Below, piece after piece: positions 16,382 through 24,489 of a DNA stretch of 64,000 nucleotides. Source of the stretch: Streptomyces flavochromogenes (GTDB lineage: Bacteria > Actinomycetota > Actinomycetes > Streptomycetales > Streptomycetaceae); assembly GCF_000717595.1 (NCBI RefSeq), contig NZ_JNZO01000012.1:1-64000 (forward strand), written 5' to 3'. The translations under genes were made by a program, and so were the position numbers. The notes under the pieces were generated by a model that did no database searches, had not been told where the DNA came from, and saw only the letters and a list, made by a program, of their open reading frames with translations. Within the stretch, counting starts at the first letter, position 1; each line of letters opens with the position of its first letter.

Positions 16382-16986
16382 GACGCCGCACTGTGGGGCG
16401 TACGGCCGTGGTGGCCGGGCTCGTCGCGCTCACCGCGCTGGCCACCGGCTGCGGGATCAGGACGACATCGGTTCCGGTGGACGCCGGCGCGGCCCCGTCC
16501 CGGGTCCCGTGCAGCATGACGCAGGAGGGGACGACGGGCTCGGCGGTGCAGGGCCTGCCGGTCCGGGTGTTCCTGGTCTGCGGCTCACAGCTGGAGGCGG
16601 TCGACCGACGCTCGCTGCCGGAGGAGAAGGCGGGCGGCGACCCGGTGCGCACGGCGTCGGGGCTGCTCTCGCAGCTGATGGCCGAGCCCTCGGAGAGCGA
16701 GCAGCGGGCCGGGTTCACGACGGCGGTCCGCGGCCCGCTGGTGGTGAACGGCGGCTACAAGGGCGACCCGGCGGGCACGCTGAGGCTCAGCCGTCAGCCG
16801 GAGGACCTGGCGCCGACGGCCCTTTCGCAGCTGGTCTGTACCTTCGCGGCGAGCTCTGCGGGGGCGGGGGAGCAGACGGTCCTGCTCGGCGGCCCGGGCG
16901 CGTACGCCCCGAAGCGCTACCGCTGCACGACCGAACTCCGCGAACGCCCGGAATCCACCCCGCCCACAGCCCCGACAACTCCCTGA
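16378..16986 (+). CDS. lipoprotein of the afsQ operon
   Basis: A 202-aa lipoprotein: the signal sequence ends in the lipobox LATGC (Cys about 22), followed by a mature domain with two further cysteines (VPCSM, LVCGS) and others near the C-terminus (LVCTF, YRCTT). The homologous gene sits third in the S. coelicolor afsQ operon. Translational coupling with afsQ2 suggests it modulates the sensor outside the membrane; no direct evidence is visible here. Confidence 0.88.
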   Translation: MRRRTVGRTAVVAGLVALTALATGCGIRTTSVPVDAGAAPSRVPCSMTQEGTTGSAVQGLPVRVFLVCGSQLEAVDRRSLPEEKAGGDPVRTASGLLSQLMAEPSESEQRAGFTTAVRGPLVVNGGYKGDPAGTLRLSRQPEDLAPTALSQLVCTFAASSAGAGEQTVLLGGPGAYAPKRYRCTTELRERPESTPPTAPTTP

Positions 16987-17009
16987 CGCCCCGCCGCTCC
17001 CATGGGAGG

Positions 17010-17064
17010 GCGGTGGTGGCGGGCGCAGCCCGCACGGAGGTGGCGGTGGTGGCGGGCGCAGCCC
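17010..17064. repeat. 22-bp direct repeat after the afsQ operon
   Basis: Two identical 22-nt copies (17010-17031 and 17043-17064) beginning GCGGTGGTGGCGGGC, separated by 11 nt, in the 207-bp gap before the VanZ-like gene. No gene or clear terminator is seen in this gap. Confidence 0.6.
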
Positions 17065-17193
17065 CGTGGCGGGTGACCGGGGTGCGGGCGTGGCACGTGC
17101 GGGTGGGTGACGACCGGCGGGGCGATCGGCCACGCTCGGGGTCCCGTGTGGTTCGGCGGAACCGATGTCGCCGTTCGGGGCGTCTTGGGGGGC

Positions 17194-17775
17194 GTGCAGC
17201 GTCAAGGTTCGGGCGGCAGTGCCGCCGTGGTCGTCCGCGTGGCAGGGTTCGCCCTCGTCCTCGCGCATCTGCTGCTCGTCGCCTGGGTCGGCCTGCGTCC
17301 ACGGGACGTCGCCTGGGTGACCGCGCCGAACGTCGTCCCCTTCGACGGCCTCCGCGCCGACCTCGCCCTCGGCACCGCCGAGGCCGCCCGGCTGATCGGC
17401 GAGGGGCTGCTGCTCCTCGCCCCGCTCGGGATCCTGCTCCCGATGGCCGACGGGCGGCTCCATGTCTCCGGGTGGGCCTCCCTCACCCGTACGACCGCCG
17501 CCGGCGCGCTGGTGTCCCTCGCCGTGGAGCTCCTGCAGACCGCGGTGCCCGGTCAGGTCGTGGACGTGGACTCGGTCCTCCTGAACACCGCCGGGGTCGC
17601 GCTCGCGCATCTCCTCTTCGTCCCGGCCGGCCGCACCTGGCTGCGCCGCAGGTCGGACGAGGGGCGGACGGACTCCTCCGCGGGGAGCAGGCCGGGTCGG
17701 GGTTCCGCCCTGCTGCGGAACGAGGGGTCTCAGGGTGCGACCCCGACGATTCCCAGGGTCCCGATCGCCCGGTAG
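17194..17775 (+). CDS. VanZ-like membrane protein
   Basis: About 193 aa with four membrane helices. VanZ-family landmarks are present: RPRDVAWVTAPNVVPFDGL (the N-x-x-P-F motif), EGLLLLAPLGILLP and VELLQTAVPGQVVDVDSVLLNTAG (the conserved E-x-x-Q and DxxD-xxxN part). VanZ proteins influence resistance to teicoplanin or membrane stress; most members are uncharacterised. The C-terminal 45 residues are a charged tail. GTG 17194 is close to a GGGGG ribosome-binding site; GTG 17146 is an alternative. Confidence 0.78.
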   Translation: MQRQGSGGSAAVVVRVAGFALVLAHLLLVAWVGLRPRDVAWVTAPNVVPFDGLRADLALGTAEAARLIGEGLLLLAPLGILLPMADGRLHVSGWASLTRTTAAGALVSLAVELLQTAVPGQVVDVDSVLLNTAGVALAHLLFVPAGRTWLRRRSDEGRTDSSAGSRPGRGSALLRNEGSQGATPTIPRVPIAR

Positions 17776-17865
17776 ACCGACGCCCCGGACGGCCCTCCGG
17801 CGGCACCATGGAGTCATCGGGAGCCCGACGGAGCGGCTCCCGGACCGACTCCGAAGGAGCCCACC

Positions 17866-18066
17866 ATGGCCGCACTGACCCGCCCCCGTGACGGACGCGT
17901 GATCGGCGGAGTGTGCGCGGGCCTGGCCCGGCGCTTCGGCATCTCCGCGAACACGATGCGTCTGATCTTCCTGGTCTCGTGCCTGCTGCCCGGCCCGCAG
18001 TTCCTGATCTACATCGGCCTGTGGATCTTCATGCCGGACGAGCGGAAGGCCACCACGGCCTGGTGA
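17866..18066 (+). CDS. PspC-domain small membrane protein
   Basis: A 66-aa protein that is a single PspC domain: LTRPRDGRVIGGVCAGLARRFG then a hydrophobic helix (LIFLVSCLLPGPQFLIYIGLWIFM). PspC domains act in envelope stress sensing as small membrane proteins. The AAGGAG ribosome-binding site precedes the ATG. It is a stand-alone gene followed by a very strong terminator. Confidence 0.9.
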   Translation: MAALTRPRDGRVIGGVCAGLARRFGISANTMRLIFLVSCLLPGPQFLIYIGLWIFMPDERKATTAW

Positions 18067-18070
18067 CGCA

Positions 18071-18126
18071 CGTACGCCGAAGGGGCGCGTGCCCGGGAGA
18101 CCGGGTGCGCGCCCCTTCGGCGTACG
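18071..18126. terminator. bidirectional terminator after pspC-like gene
   Basis: A 26-bp inverted repeat (18071-18096 with 18101-18126) with a GAGA loop and two mismatched positions, between convergent genes; the strongest hairpin in the window. Confidence 0.9.
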
Positions 18127-18149
18127 GAGAGCCGTGTACGGCCCCGGGG

Positions 18150-18515
18150 TCAGCCGAGCGGCAGGCCCTGCAGCGGCAGGCCGCCGAGGAGGCCGCCCAG
18201 CGGGGTGGCGCCGAGGCCACCGGCGGCGGCGTCGAGCGGGAGGCTCTGGGTGGCCTGTCCGGCGGCGGCCGGGAGGGTCTTCACGCCCTGGTCGAGACCC
18301 TGGCCGAGGGCGCCCTGGCCGGCACCGAGGGACTCGGCCGCGCCGTCGGGGAGCTTGGTGAGGTCGTCACCCAGCGGCACGGTCTGGGTCACCAGGCCGA
18401 GCGCGTCGGGGGTGGCGGGCGCGACCGGGGCGGCGGAGGCCGTGCCGGCGGCGGCAGCGGCGAAAGCGGCACCGAGAGCGGCGACACCGAGCTTCTTGGC
18501 GGCAGACTGCTTCAT
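18150..18515 (-). CDS. small secreted low-complexity protein
   Basis: A 121-aa protein with a signal peptide (MKQSAAKKLGVAALG and a GTASAAP cleavage region) and a mature part made of Gly, Leu, Pro and Ala with repeating GLGATPLGGLLGGLPLQGLPLG-like text at the C-terminus (described). It lacks cysteines and catalytic motifs. It resembles the secreted protein at 11989-12387. A surface or matrix role is possible, but nothing in the sequence proves it. The start has a GGAAG-type ribosome-binding site. Confidence 0.7.
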   Translation of the reverse strand: MKQSAAKKLGVAALGAAFAAAAAGTASAAPVAPATPDALGLVTQTVPLGDDLTKLPDGAAESLGAGQGALGQGLDQGVKTLPAAAGQATQSLPLDAAAGGLGATPLGGLLGGLPLQGLPLG

Positions 18516-18635
18516 CTGAAAATCTTCCTTGTGGAATCCGGGGGCTTCCGGGAAAGCCGGGCGGGGAAATCCTGTTGGAATGCAGAGCGGCTCTGCAACC
18601 TAACCAGTGATCGACCCGTCCGCAAACACCGGAAA

Positions 18636-18665
18636 GCGGCCGGGTGTCGTGCTTTTCCCGGCCGC
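18636..18665 (-). terminator. terminator downstream of add
   Basis: A perfect 9-bp stem (18636-18644 with 18657-18665), 26 nt beyond the add stop on the minus strand. Confidence 0.65.
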
Positions 18666-18690
18666 CCTGTCCCCCTTGACGGGGTGCCGT

Positions 18691-19845
18691 TCAGCCCGCC
18701 GTACGGGAAGAGTCGCTGGTCGTGGCGGTCTGCTGGAACAGCCATTCGGACTTCAGCTCGGCATATCCGGGCTTGATGACCTCGTTGATCATGGCCAGGC
18801 GTTCATCGAAAGGAATGAACGCTGATTTCATCGCATTGACCGTGAACCACTGCATGTCGTCGAGCGTGTAATCGAATGCTTCGGTCAGCAGCTCGAATTC
18901 ACGGCTCATGCTGGTCCCGCTCATGAGCCGGTTGTCGGTGTTGACCGTGGCCCGGAAGTGCAGCTTGCGGAGCAGACCGATGGGGTGCTCGGCGAAGGAG
19001 GCCGCGGCGCCGGTCTGGAGGTTGGAGGAGGGGCACATCTCCAGCGGGATCCGCTTGTCACGGACATAGGCGGCGAGCCGGCCGAGGGTCACCGAACCGT
19101 CGTCGGCGACCTCGATGTCGTCGATGATCCGGACGCCGTGCCCGAGCCGGTCGGCGCCGCACCACTGGAGCGCCTGCCAGATCGAGGGCAGCCCGAAGGC
19201 CTCGCCCGCGTGGATCGTGAAGTGGTTGTTCTCCCGCTTGAGGTACTCGAAGGCGTCGAGGTGGCGGGTGGGCGGGTAGCCGGCCTCGGCGCCCGCGATG
19301 TCGAAGCCGACGACGCCGGTGTCGCGGTAGCGGTTGGCGAGCTCGGCGATCTCCAGCGCGCGGGCGGCGTGCCGCATCGCGGTGAGCAGGGCGCCGACCC
19401 GGATGCGGTGCCCGTTGGCCCTGGCCTGTCGTTCGCCCTCGCGGAAGCCCTCGTTGACGGCCTCGACGACCTCCTCCAGGGTGAGGCCGGCCTCCAGGTG
19501 CTGCTCGGGCGCGTAGCGCACCTCCGCGTACACGACACCGTCCTCGGCGAGGTCGACCGCGCACTCGGCGGCGACACGGAAGAGGGCGTCGCGCGTCTGC
19601 ATGACGGCGCAGGTGTGCGCGAAGGTCTCCAGGTACCGCTCGAGGGACCCGGAGTCGGCGGCTTCGCGGAACCAGATGCCGAGCTTGTCGGGCTCCGTCT
19701 CGGGGAGCTGCCGATAGCCCTGCTCCCGGGCGAGTTCGATGATCGTGCCGGGGCGCAGTCCGCCGTCGAGGTGGTCGTGGAGCAGCACCTTCGGGGCACG
19801 GCGGATCTGGTCCGCGGAGGGGACGCTGGCAGTCTGGCTCGTCAT
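18691..19845 (-). CDS. add: adenosine deaminase
   Basis: A 384-aa zinc enzyme converting (deoxy)adenosine to (deoxy)inosine. Zinc ligands and catalytic residues are visible: H23 and H25 in HDHLDGG, H212 and E215 in HAGEAF, H236 in LGHGVR and D304 in VNTDNR. The length is usual for the Streptomyces enzyme. ATG 19845 follows a -10-like TAGCAT by 6 nt, so the message is probably leaderless. The operator CTACGCGCGTAG lies 4 bp upstream of that -10, putting add in the same regulon as deoC and deoA. Confidence 0.96.
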   Translation of the reverse strand: MTSQTASVPSADQIRRAPKVLLHDHLDGGLRPGTIIELAREQGYRQLPETEPDKLGIWFREAADSGSLERYLETFAHTCAVMQTRDALFRVAAECAVDLAEDGVVYAEVRYAPEQHLEAGLTLEEVVEAVNEGFREGERQARANGHRIRVGALLTAMRHAARALEIAELANRYRDTGVVGFDIAGAEAGYPPTRHLDAFEYLKRENNHFTIHAGEAFGLPSIWQALQWCGADRLGHGVRIIDDIEVADDGSVTLGRLAAYVRDKRIPLEMCPSSNLQTGAAASFAEHPIGLLRKLHFRATVNTDNRLMSGTSMSREFELLTEAFDYTLDDMQWFTVNAMKSAFIPFDERLAMINEVIKPGYAELKSEWLFQQTATTSDSSRTAG

Positions 19846-19851
19846 TTCCGC

Positions 19852-19857
19852 ATGCTA
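19852..19857 (-). promoter_or_regulatory. -10 element of add
   Basis: TAGCAT on the minus strand, 6 nt from the ATG, adjacent to operator site 2. Confidence 0.5.
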
Positions 19858-19861
19858 GCCC

Positions 19862-19873
19862 CTACGCGCGTAG
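19862..19873. promoter_or_regulatory. nucleoside-regulon operator, site 2 (add)
   Basis: CTACGCGCGTAG, identical to the deoC site, in the -35/-10 spacer region of the add promoter. Confidence 0.75.
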
Positions 19874-20122
19874 AGCGCGCCCCGTGGCGCGGGGTCCGCG
19901 TCCGATCTCCCCCACCCGCACGTGCTCTGATGCCGCGTCACCGGCACGCCGAGGAGGCGGAGCCCGCGTTCGGACCCCCGCGTTCAGACCTTCGCGTATA
20001 CGACTTATTGGCCTGTTGAGACGACACCGGCTTCTCCGGGTGCGCCGGGTCCGGCCGGCTCGCGGTTACGTGAGTCGATCACGGCGGGAGCCGATACCCG
20101 CCGGACCAGGAAAGGGCGTGGC

Positions 20123-20518
20123 ATGCGCTACATCCGTGGACTGCTCGTCGCACTCTCGGCGGGCGCCCTGTCGCTCGGCATGATGGGCACCTCGCAGGCC
20201 GACACCGACCAGTCGAACCAGAGCCTCGACCACAGCTGCCAGAACAGCACGTTCGGCTCCTGCTCCCAGGAGGTGAACTACGCTCCGGAGCTCCTGGGGG
20301 ACATCTCTCTCAGCGGCGAGAACGGGCTCCTCGGCCCGACCGGGCTCCTCGGCCCGTCGGGGCTCCTCGGCCCGACCGGGCTCGTCGGTCCGACCGGGCT
20401 CCTCGGCCGCACCGCCACCGGTGCGACCACCGCCGCCAAGGGTGCCACCACCACGCCTGCCACCACCAGCACCAAGGGCGCCACCGGCAAGACCGCTCTG
20501 GCCAAGCCCACCCGGTAA
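20123..20518 (+). CDS. small secreted protein with GLLGPT repeats
   Basis: A 131-aa protein. A signal peptide (MRYIRGLLVALSAGALSLGMMGTSQA) precedes a short region with two cysteines (HSCQN, GSCSQ), then a run of six-residue GLLGPT-type repeats (about residues 68-94), then a Thr/Ala/Lys-rich tail of TTxxATT type. The repeats resemble collagen-like Gly-x-x text but have a period of three with Leu instead of Pro/Lys, so a triple helix is uncertain. Function unknown; likely exposed at the cell surface or released. Confidence 0.72.
   Translation: MRYIRGLLVALSAGALSLGMMGTSQADTDQSNQSLDHSCQNSTFGSCSQEVNYAPELLGDISLSGENGLLGPTGLLGPSGLLGPTGLVGPTGLLGRTATGATTAAKGATTTPATTSTKGATGKTALAKPTR
20324..20405 (+). 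repeat. 18-bp in-frame tandem repeat (GLLGPT)
   Basis: About 4.5 copies of an 18-nt unit GGGCTCCTCGGCCCGACC, with small changes, inside the secreted-protein gene. Such repeats may vary in copy number between strains. Confidence 0.8.
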
Positions 20519-20737
20519 CACCCGCCCGGAAGCACTCGCCCGGCCACCGACGGGCGTGAACAGCGGGGCACGCGACCGCCGCTGAAGTCGACCGGCGGCC
20601 CGTGCGGCGGCCGTTCCCCCCGCCACGCGGGCCGCCGGCCCGGACAAAGACGACGGACTCTCCCGCGAGTGCACCGCTGTGCCCTCGCGGGCGAAAACCA
20701 CCCGGCACGTCGACCGGGCGGCTCCTAGGCTGCCGGA
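20519..20737. other. intergenic region, no gene seen
   Basis: GC-rich, with several short imperfect inverted repeats and no convincing ORF. Its right end holds a probable -10 TAGGCT (20726-20731), 6 nt before the acetyltransferase ATG. Confidence 0.5.
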
Positions 20738-21511
20738 ATGACCTCTCGACCGACCGACTCCGAACTGCCGCGCATCCACGGCTTCCTGTCCGACTTCCAC
20801 CGTCGTCAGGCGAACCGCGTCGTCGACTTCCCCGGTGGCTTCGCCGCACTCGACGACCGGTACACGCACTCCCGGGGCAACAACCACCTGCTGGTCGACG
20901 GCTCGACCGACCCCGAGGCGCTGCCCGCGCGGGCCGAGGAGCTTCTCGGCCATCTCCCGCACCGGCTCGTGTACGTCATCGACGACGAGGTCGCGGCCGC
21001 CTGCCGGGGCCCGCTGGAACGGGCCGGATACGCCCATGCGGCCACGTACCTCATGCGCCACACCGGCCCGGTCCCGGCGCACGGCGGGGCCCGGAGCGTG
21101 GGTCTCGACGAGCTGCGCGCGCCGGCCTCGGAGGCCTGGCGCCGGTTCCTGCCGGGGGTGTCCGACGAGGAGGTCCACCACCTGGTGGAGCGACGAGCCG
21201 CCCGGCTCGGGGCCGCCGAGGACGTACGGTTCCTCGCCGTGCACACCCAGGACGGCGAGGTGGCATCGTGGGTCGACCTGTATCTCGACCCGGCGGCCGG
21301 CATCGCCGGAATCGAGGACCTCGTCACCGCCGAGGCGCACCTCGGGCAGGGCCACGCCGGACGGGTCCTCGACACGGCGCTGCACCTGGCGGCCGAGGCG
21401 GGCTGCGACCTCCGCTTCCTGACCGCGAACGAGGCGGCGTGGCCGCACCGCTGGTACGGGCGGAAGGGCTTCGCCGTCGTCGACACCATCCACTGCTTCG
21501 AGAGGGCGTAG
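20738..21511 (+). CDS. GNAT-family N-acetyltransferase
   Basis: A 257-aa protein. The C-terminal half is a GNAT domain: DGEVASWVDLYLDPA (beta strand 4), VTAEAHLGQGHAGRVLDTALHLAAEAG (acetyl-CoA binding Q/R-x-x-G-x-G/A, about 185-212) and WYGRKGFAVVDTIHCFERA at the end. The N-terminal half is degenerate, as in two-domain GNATs. The acceptor substrate is unknown. It is probably leaderless and lies 4 nt before the LD-carboxypeptidase gene, forming an operon with it. Confidence 0.85.
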   Translation: MTSRPTDSELPRIHGFLSDFHRRQANRVVDFPGGFAALDDRYTHSRGNNHLLVDGSTDPEALPARAEELLGHLPHRLVYVIDDEVAAACRGPLERAGYAHAATYLMRHTGPVPAHGGARSVGLDELRAPASEAWRRFLPGVSDEEVHHLVERRAARLGAAEDVRFLAVHTQDGEVASWVDLYLDPAAGIAGIEDLVTAEAHLGQGHAGRVLDTALHLAAEAGCDLRFLTANEAAWPHRWYGRKGFAVVDTIHCFERA

Positions 21512-21515
21512 CCGC

Positions 21516-22559
21516 ATGTCGACCCCCGTTCACCCGCCCAAGCCGCGACCCGGCGACAAGGTCGCGATCGTCTCTCCGTCGAGCGGCCTGCCGGGGCTCC
21601 TCCCGCTGCCCTACGAGCTGGGTCTCGACCGGCTGCGGGACGAGTTCGGCCTGATCCCGGTCGAGTACCCGACCACCCGCCGCTGGGGCTCGACGCCCCG
21701 GGAGCGCGCCGCCGACCTGAACGCCGCGTTCGCCGACCCGGAGATCAAGGCCGTCATCGCGAGCATCGGCGGCGAGGACCAGATCACCGTGCTTCCCCAT
21801 CTGGACCGGGAGCTGATCCGCGCCCACCCCAAGCCGTTCTTCGGGTACAGCGACAACACCAACCTCCTGCTCTTCCTGCGCAACCTCGGCATCGTGAGCT
21901 ATCACGGCGGCTCGGTGATGGTGGAGCTCGGCCGGCCCGGGGCGCTCCACCCGCGGACGACGGACTCGCTGCGGGCCGCTCTGCTCGGCTCCGGCCCGTA
22001 CGAGCTGTCGCCGTCGGCGGCCGTCGGCGACATCAACAGGCCGTGGGAGACGCCGGAGACCTTCGCGAGCGAACCGTTGATGGAGCCTGCCGAGGGCTGG
22101 TTCTGGCACAACGCCGACCGGGTCGTCACCGGGACCGGCTGGGGCGGCTGCCTGGAGATCCTGGCCTGGATGCTGATGGCGGACCGGGAGATCCGGCCGG
22201 TCGAGGAGTACGCCGGGCAGGTGCTCTTCCTGGAGACCTCCGAGGAGATGCCGGGCGCCGGTGAGGTGTACCGGATCCTGCGGAACATGGGAGAGCGCGG
22301 GCTGCTGCGGCAGTTTCCGGCCGTCCTGGTGGCCCGGGCCAAGAGCTGGAGCTTCGAGCAGCCGCTGGACGCACCGGCCCGAGCCGCGTACCGGAAGGCC
22401 CAACGCGAGGCCGTGCTGCGGGCGTTGGGCGAGTACGCGCCCGAGACGACGGCGGTCTTCGACGTCGACTTCGGACACACCGACCCGCAACTGGTGCTCC
22501 CGTGCGGTGGCCTGATCCGCGTCGACGGTCCGGCGCGGCGCATCACCGTCACGTACTGA
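21516..22559 (+). CDS. LD-carboxypeptidase / MccF-like S66 peptidase
   Basis: A 347-aa S66-family serine peptidase. The nucleophile Ser is in FGYSDNTNLLLFL (about S110), with the preceding GGEDQITVLPHLD segment. The Glu/His half of the triad is likely in FLETSEE and DFGHTDPQLVLPCGG (His about 323). Family members trim tetrapeptides from murein (LdcA) or cleave acyl-adenylate toxins (MccF). The acetyltransferase upstream would fit a self-immunity pair of the MccF/MccE type, but this is inference. Confidence 0.88.
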   Translation: MSTPVHPPKPRPGDKVAIVSPSSGLPGLLPLPYELGLDRLRDEFGLIPVEYPTTRRWGSTPRERAADLNAAFADPEIKAVIASIGGEDQITVLPHLDRELIRAHPKPFFGYSDNTNLLLFLRNLGIVSYHGGSVMVELGRPGALHPRTTDSLRAALLGSGPYELSPSAAVGDINRPWETPETFASEPLMEPAEGWFWHNADRVVTGTGWGGCLEILAWMLMADREIRPVEEYAGQVLFLETSEEMPGAGEVYRILRNMGERGLLRQFPAVLVARAKSWSFEQPLDAPARAAYRKAQREAVLRALGEYAPETTAVFDVDFGHTDPQLVLPCGGLIRVDGPARRITVTY

Positions 22560-22651
22560 CATCCGGCCGGGCGAGGTGCCCCGCCGGACGATACGTAACA
22601 GAGACCGCGCGTACCACTGGCGTACACCTCTCCTTCTGAGACTGTTCTGTC

Positions 22652-23428
22652 ATGGCGCACTTCGCACTCGTGGGGCCGCCCGACGCCCGGAGACCCCGGC
22701 TCGGTCGGCCTGTTGGAGGTTCCCGCACGTCGGCGGCGGTGGGCGGCGTGGTGCTGCTCCTCCCGGACGGCGAGCCGGTGTCGGGGCGGGGCGCCTCCAT
22801 GCCGGCGCACGCGGCGATGCTGCCGCTCGGACGCCGACTCGTCCGGGCGGGCCGGTCCGAGGGGCTCGTCGCCCATGTGGTGCGCTACCGGGGGCGCGGC
22901 TGGAACGGCGCCGACGCGAACCTCGCGGCGGACGCCTCGTGGGCCGTCGCGGAGGCCGTACGGCGCTACGGCGACGTCCCGGTCTGCCTCATCGGCCACG
23001 GCCTCGGCGGCAGGGCGGCGCTGCGGGCCGCCGGGCACGCCGCGGTCGGCGCGGTCCTCGCGCTCGCCCCATGGCTGCCGGAGGACGACGTGGCGGCGGA
23101 GCCGGAGGCCGTACGGCAGCTGGTGGGCCGCCGGGTGCTGCTCGTGCACGGCACGAACGACGCGCGTACGGACCCGGAGTTGTCGTTCCGGTACGCCGAG
23201 AGGGCGAAGAAGGCGAACCGAGACACCTGCCGGTTCGAGGTGCACTCGGACGGTCACGCGCTGCGGCAGTACGCGGACGAGGTGCGGGCCCTCGCCGCCG
23301 ACTTCGTCCTCGGTGCGCTCTTCGCCCGGCCGGTCGCCCGTCCGGTGGCCGACGCGATGGCCGCTCCCCCGCCGCTGGGCCTGCGGATGCCGCTCGCGGC
23401 GGGCTTCGGGGGCTCACTCCGGAGGTGA
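22652..23428 (+). CDS. alpha/beta-hydrolase-fold protein lacking the nucleophile
   Basis: A 258-aa protein of the dienelactone hydrolase/lysophospholipase type. Strand and elbow motifs are present (CLIGHGLGGRAALRAAGH, VLLVHGTNDARTDPE, VHSDGHALRQ), with Asp and His of the triad. The nucleophile elbow reads G-H-G-L-G instead of G-x-S-x-G, so Ser is replaced by Gly. It may be a non-catalytic member. Its end overlaps the convergent LysR gene by 15 bp. Confidence 0.8.
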   Translation: MAHFALVGPPDARRPRLGRPVGGSRTSAAVGGVVLLLPDGEPVSGRGASMPAHAAMLPLGRRLVRAGRSEGLVAHVVRYRGRGWNGADANLAADASWAVAEAVRRYGDVPVCLIGHGLGGRAALRAAGHAAVGAVLALAPWLPEDDVAAEPEAVRQLVGRRVLLVHGTNDARTDPELSFRYAERAKKANRDTCRFEVHSDGHALRQYADEVRALAADFVLGALFARPVARPVADAMAAPPPLGLRMPLAAGFGGSLRR

Positions 23429-24370
23429 GGACTCCCGCGCGTCGGCCTCCGCCGGGAGGAGGGGCGCCGCGGGCTCCTTCGGGAGCAGGTGGCCGCGCCT
23501 GCCGAGCAGGAACTTCTTGAAGGCGGCCACGGGGGCCGTGTCCGGGTGGCCGTCCAGCCACGCGACGCCGATCTCGCGGACCGCGCGCGGGGCGGTGACG
23601 GTGAGTTCGACGACGCCGGGGCGCGGCACGGCCGGCGGGGGCAGCAGGGCGACGCCGAGGCCGGCGGCGACCAGGCCGCGCAGGGTCTCGGCCTCCTCGC
23701 CCTCGAAGGCGATCCGGGGCTTGAAGCCGGCGTCCGCGCAGAGGTCGTCGGTGATGCGGCGGAGCCCGTATCCCGGTTCGAGGGTCACGAAGGTCTCGTC
23801 GGCGGCCTCGGCGAGGCGGACGCGTTTGCGGCCGGCCAGCCGGTGGTCGTCGGGGACGACGAGCCGGAGCCGCTGCTCGTCGAGGCGCCGGGCGACCAGG
23901 TCGGGGGCGTCCGGCACCGGCGAGGTCAGACAGAGGTCGAGGTCGCCGGCCCGGAGCCGTTCGATCATGGCCTCGCCGTAGTTCTGGACGAGGGTGAAGC
24001 GGATCCCCGGGTGGTCGACACGGAAGGCGCGGATGAGACCGGGAACGGTCTCGGAGCCCATCGTGTGGAGGAAGCCGAAGGCGACGCGGCCCGCGGTGGG
24101 GTCGGCGTCGGCCCGTACGGTGTCGGCGGCCCGCTCGACCTCGGCGAGGGCCCGCTCGGCCGCGGCGAGGAAGCGGCGCCCGGCGGGGGTGAGGGAGACC
24201 GTGCGGCCGCGACGGGCGAAGAGCGTGACGCCGAGGTCCTGTTCGAGCCGGACCATGGCGCGGGAGAGGGTGGACTGCGGGACGCCCATCTCGACCGCGG
24301 CCCTGGTCACATGCTCGTGCCGGGCGACCGCGGCGAAGTACGCGAGCCGCGGCGCGAGCAGCAGTCCCAT
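23414..24370 (-). CDS. LysR-family regulator
   Basis: A 318-aa LTTR. The N-terminal winged helix (LAYFAAVARHEHVTRAAVEMGVPQSTLSRAM, described, residues 6-40) is followed by the linker helix and a periplasmic-binding-like effector domain (GFLHTMGSETVPGLIRAFR, LDLCLTSPVPDAP). ATG 24370 gives the canonical N-terminus. It is divergent from an MFS exporter, its likely target, with an operator-like GGAAC-N10-GTTCC in between. Confidence 0.93.
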   Translation of the reverse strand: MGLLLAPRLAYFAAVARHEHVTRAAVEMGVPQSTLSRAMVRLEQDLGVTLFARRGRTVSLTPAGRRFLAAAERALAEVERAADTVRADADPTAGRVAFGFLHTMGSETVPGLIRAFRVDHPGIRFTLVQNYGEAMIERLRAGDLDLCLTSPVPDAPDLVARRLDEQRLRLVVPDDHRLAGRKRVRLAEAADETFVTLEPGYGLRRITDDLCADAGFKPRIAFEGEEAETLRGLVAAGLGVALLPPPAVPRPGVVELTVTAPRAVREIGVAWLDGHPDTAPVAAFKKFLLGRRGHLLPKEPAAPLLPAEADARESSPPE

Positions 24371-24428
24371 GTCTTCTTCGTTACTGTTCGGTGACAGGCG
24401 AAGCTGTGACCTGTACTCATGCACCATG

Positions 24429-24448
24429 GGAACGATTACAGCAGTTCC
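24429..24448. promoter_or_regulatory. LysR-type operator
   Basis: GGAAC-N10-GTTCC is a perfect inverted repeat, flanked by ATGCAC and GTGCAT outer arms (24419-24424, 24449-24454). It lies in the 119-bp divergent LysR/MFS region. Confidence 0.5.
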
Positions 24449-24489
24449 GTGCATTGGACGCATGAAGCAGGGCGTCCTACGTTCGAGAC

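Noticed and set aside
20324..20405. CRISPR-like short direct repeats
   Set aside because: The units are contiguous, 18 bp and in frame with GLLGPT; there are no unique spacers and no cas genes.
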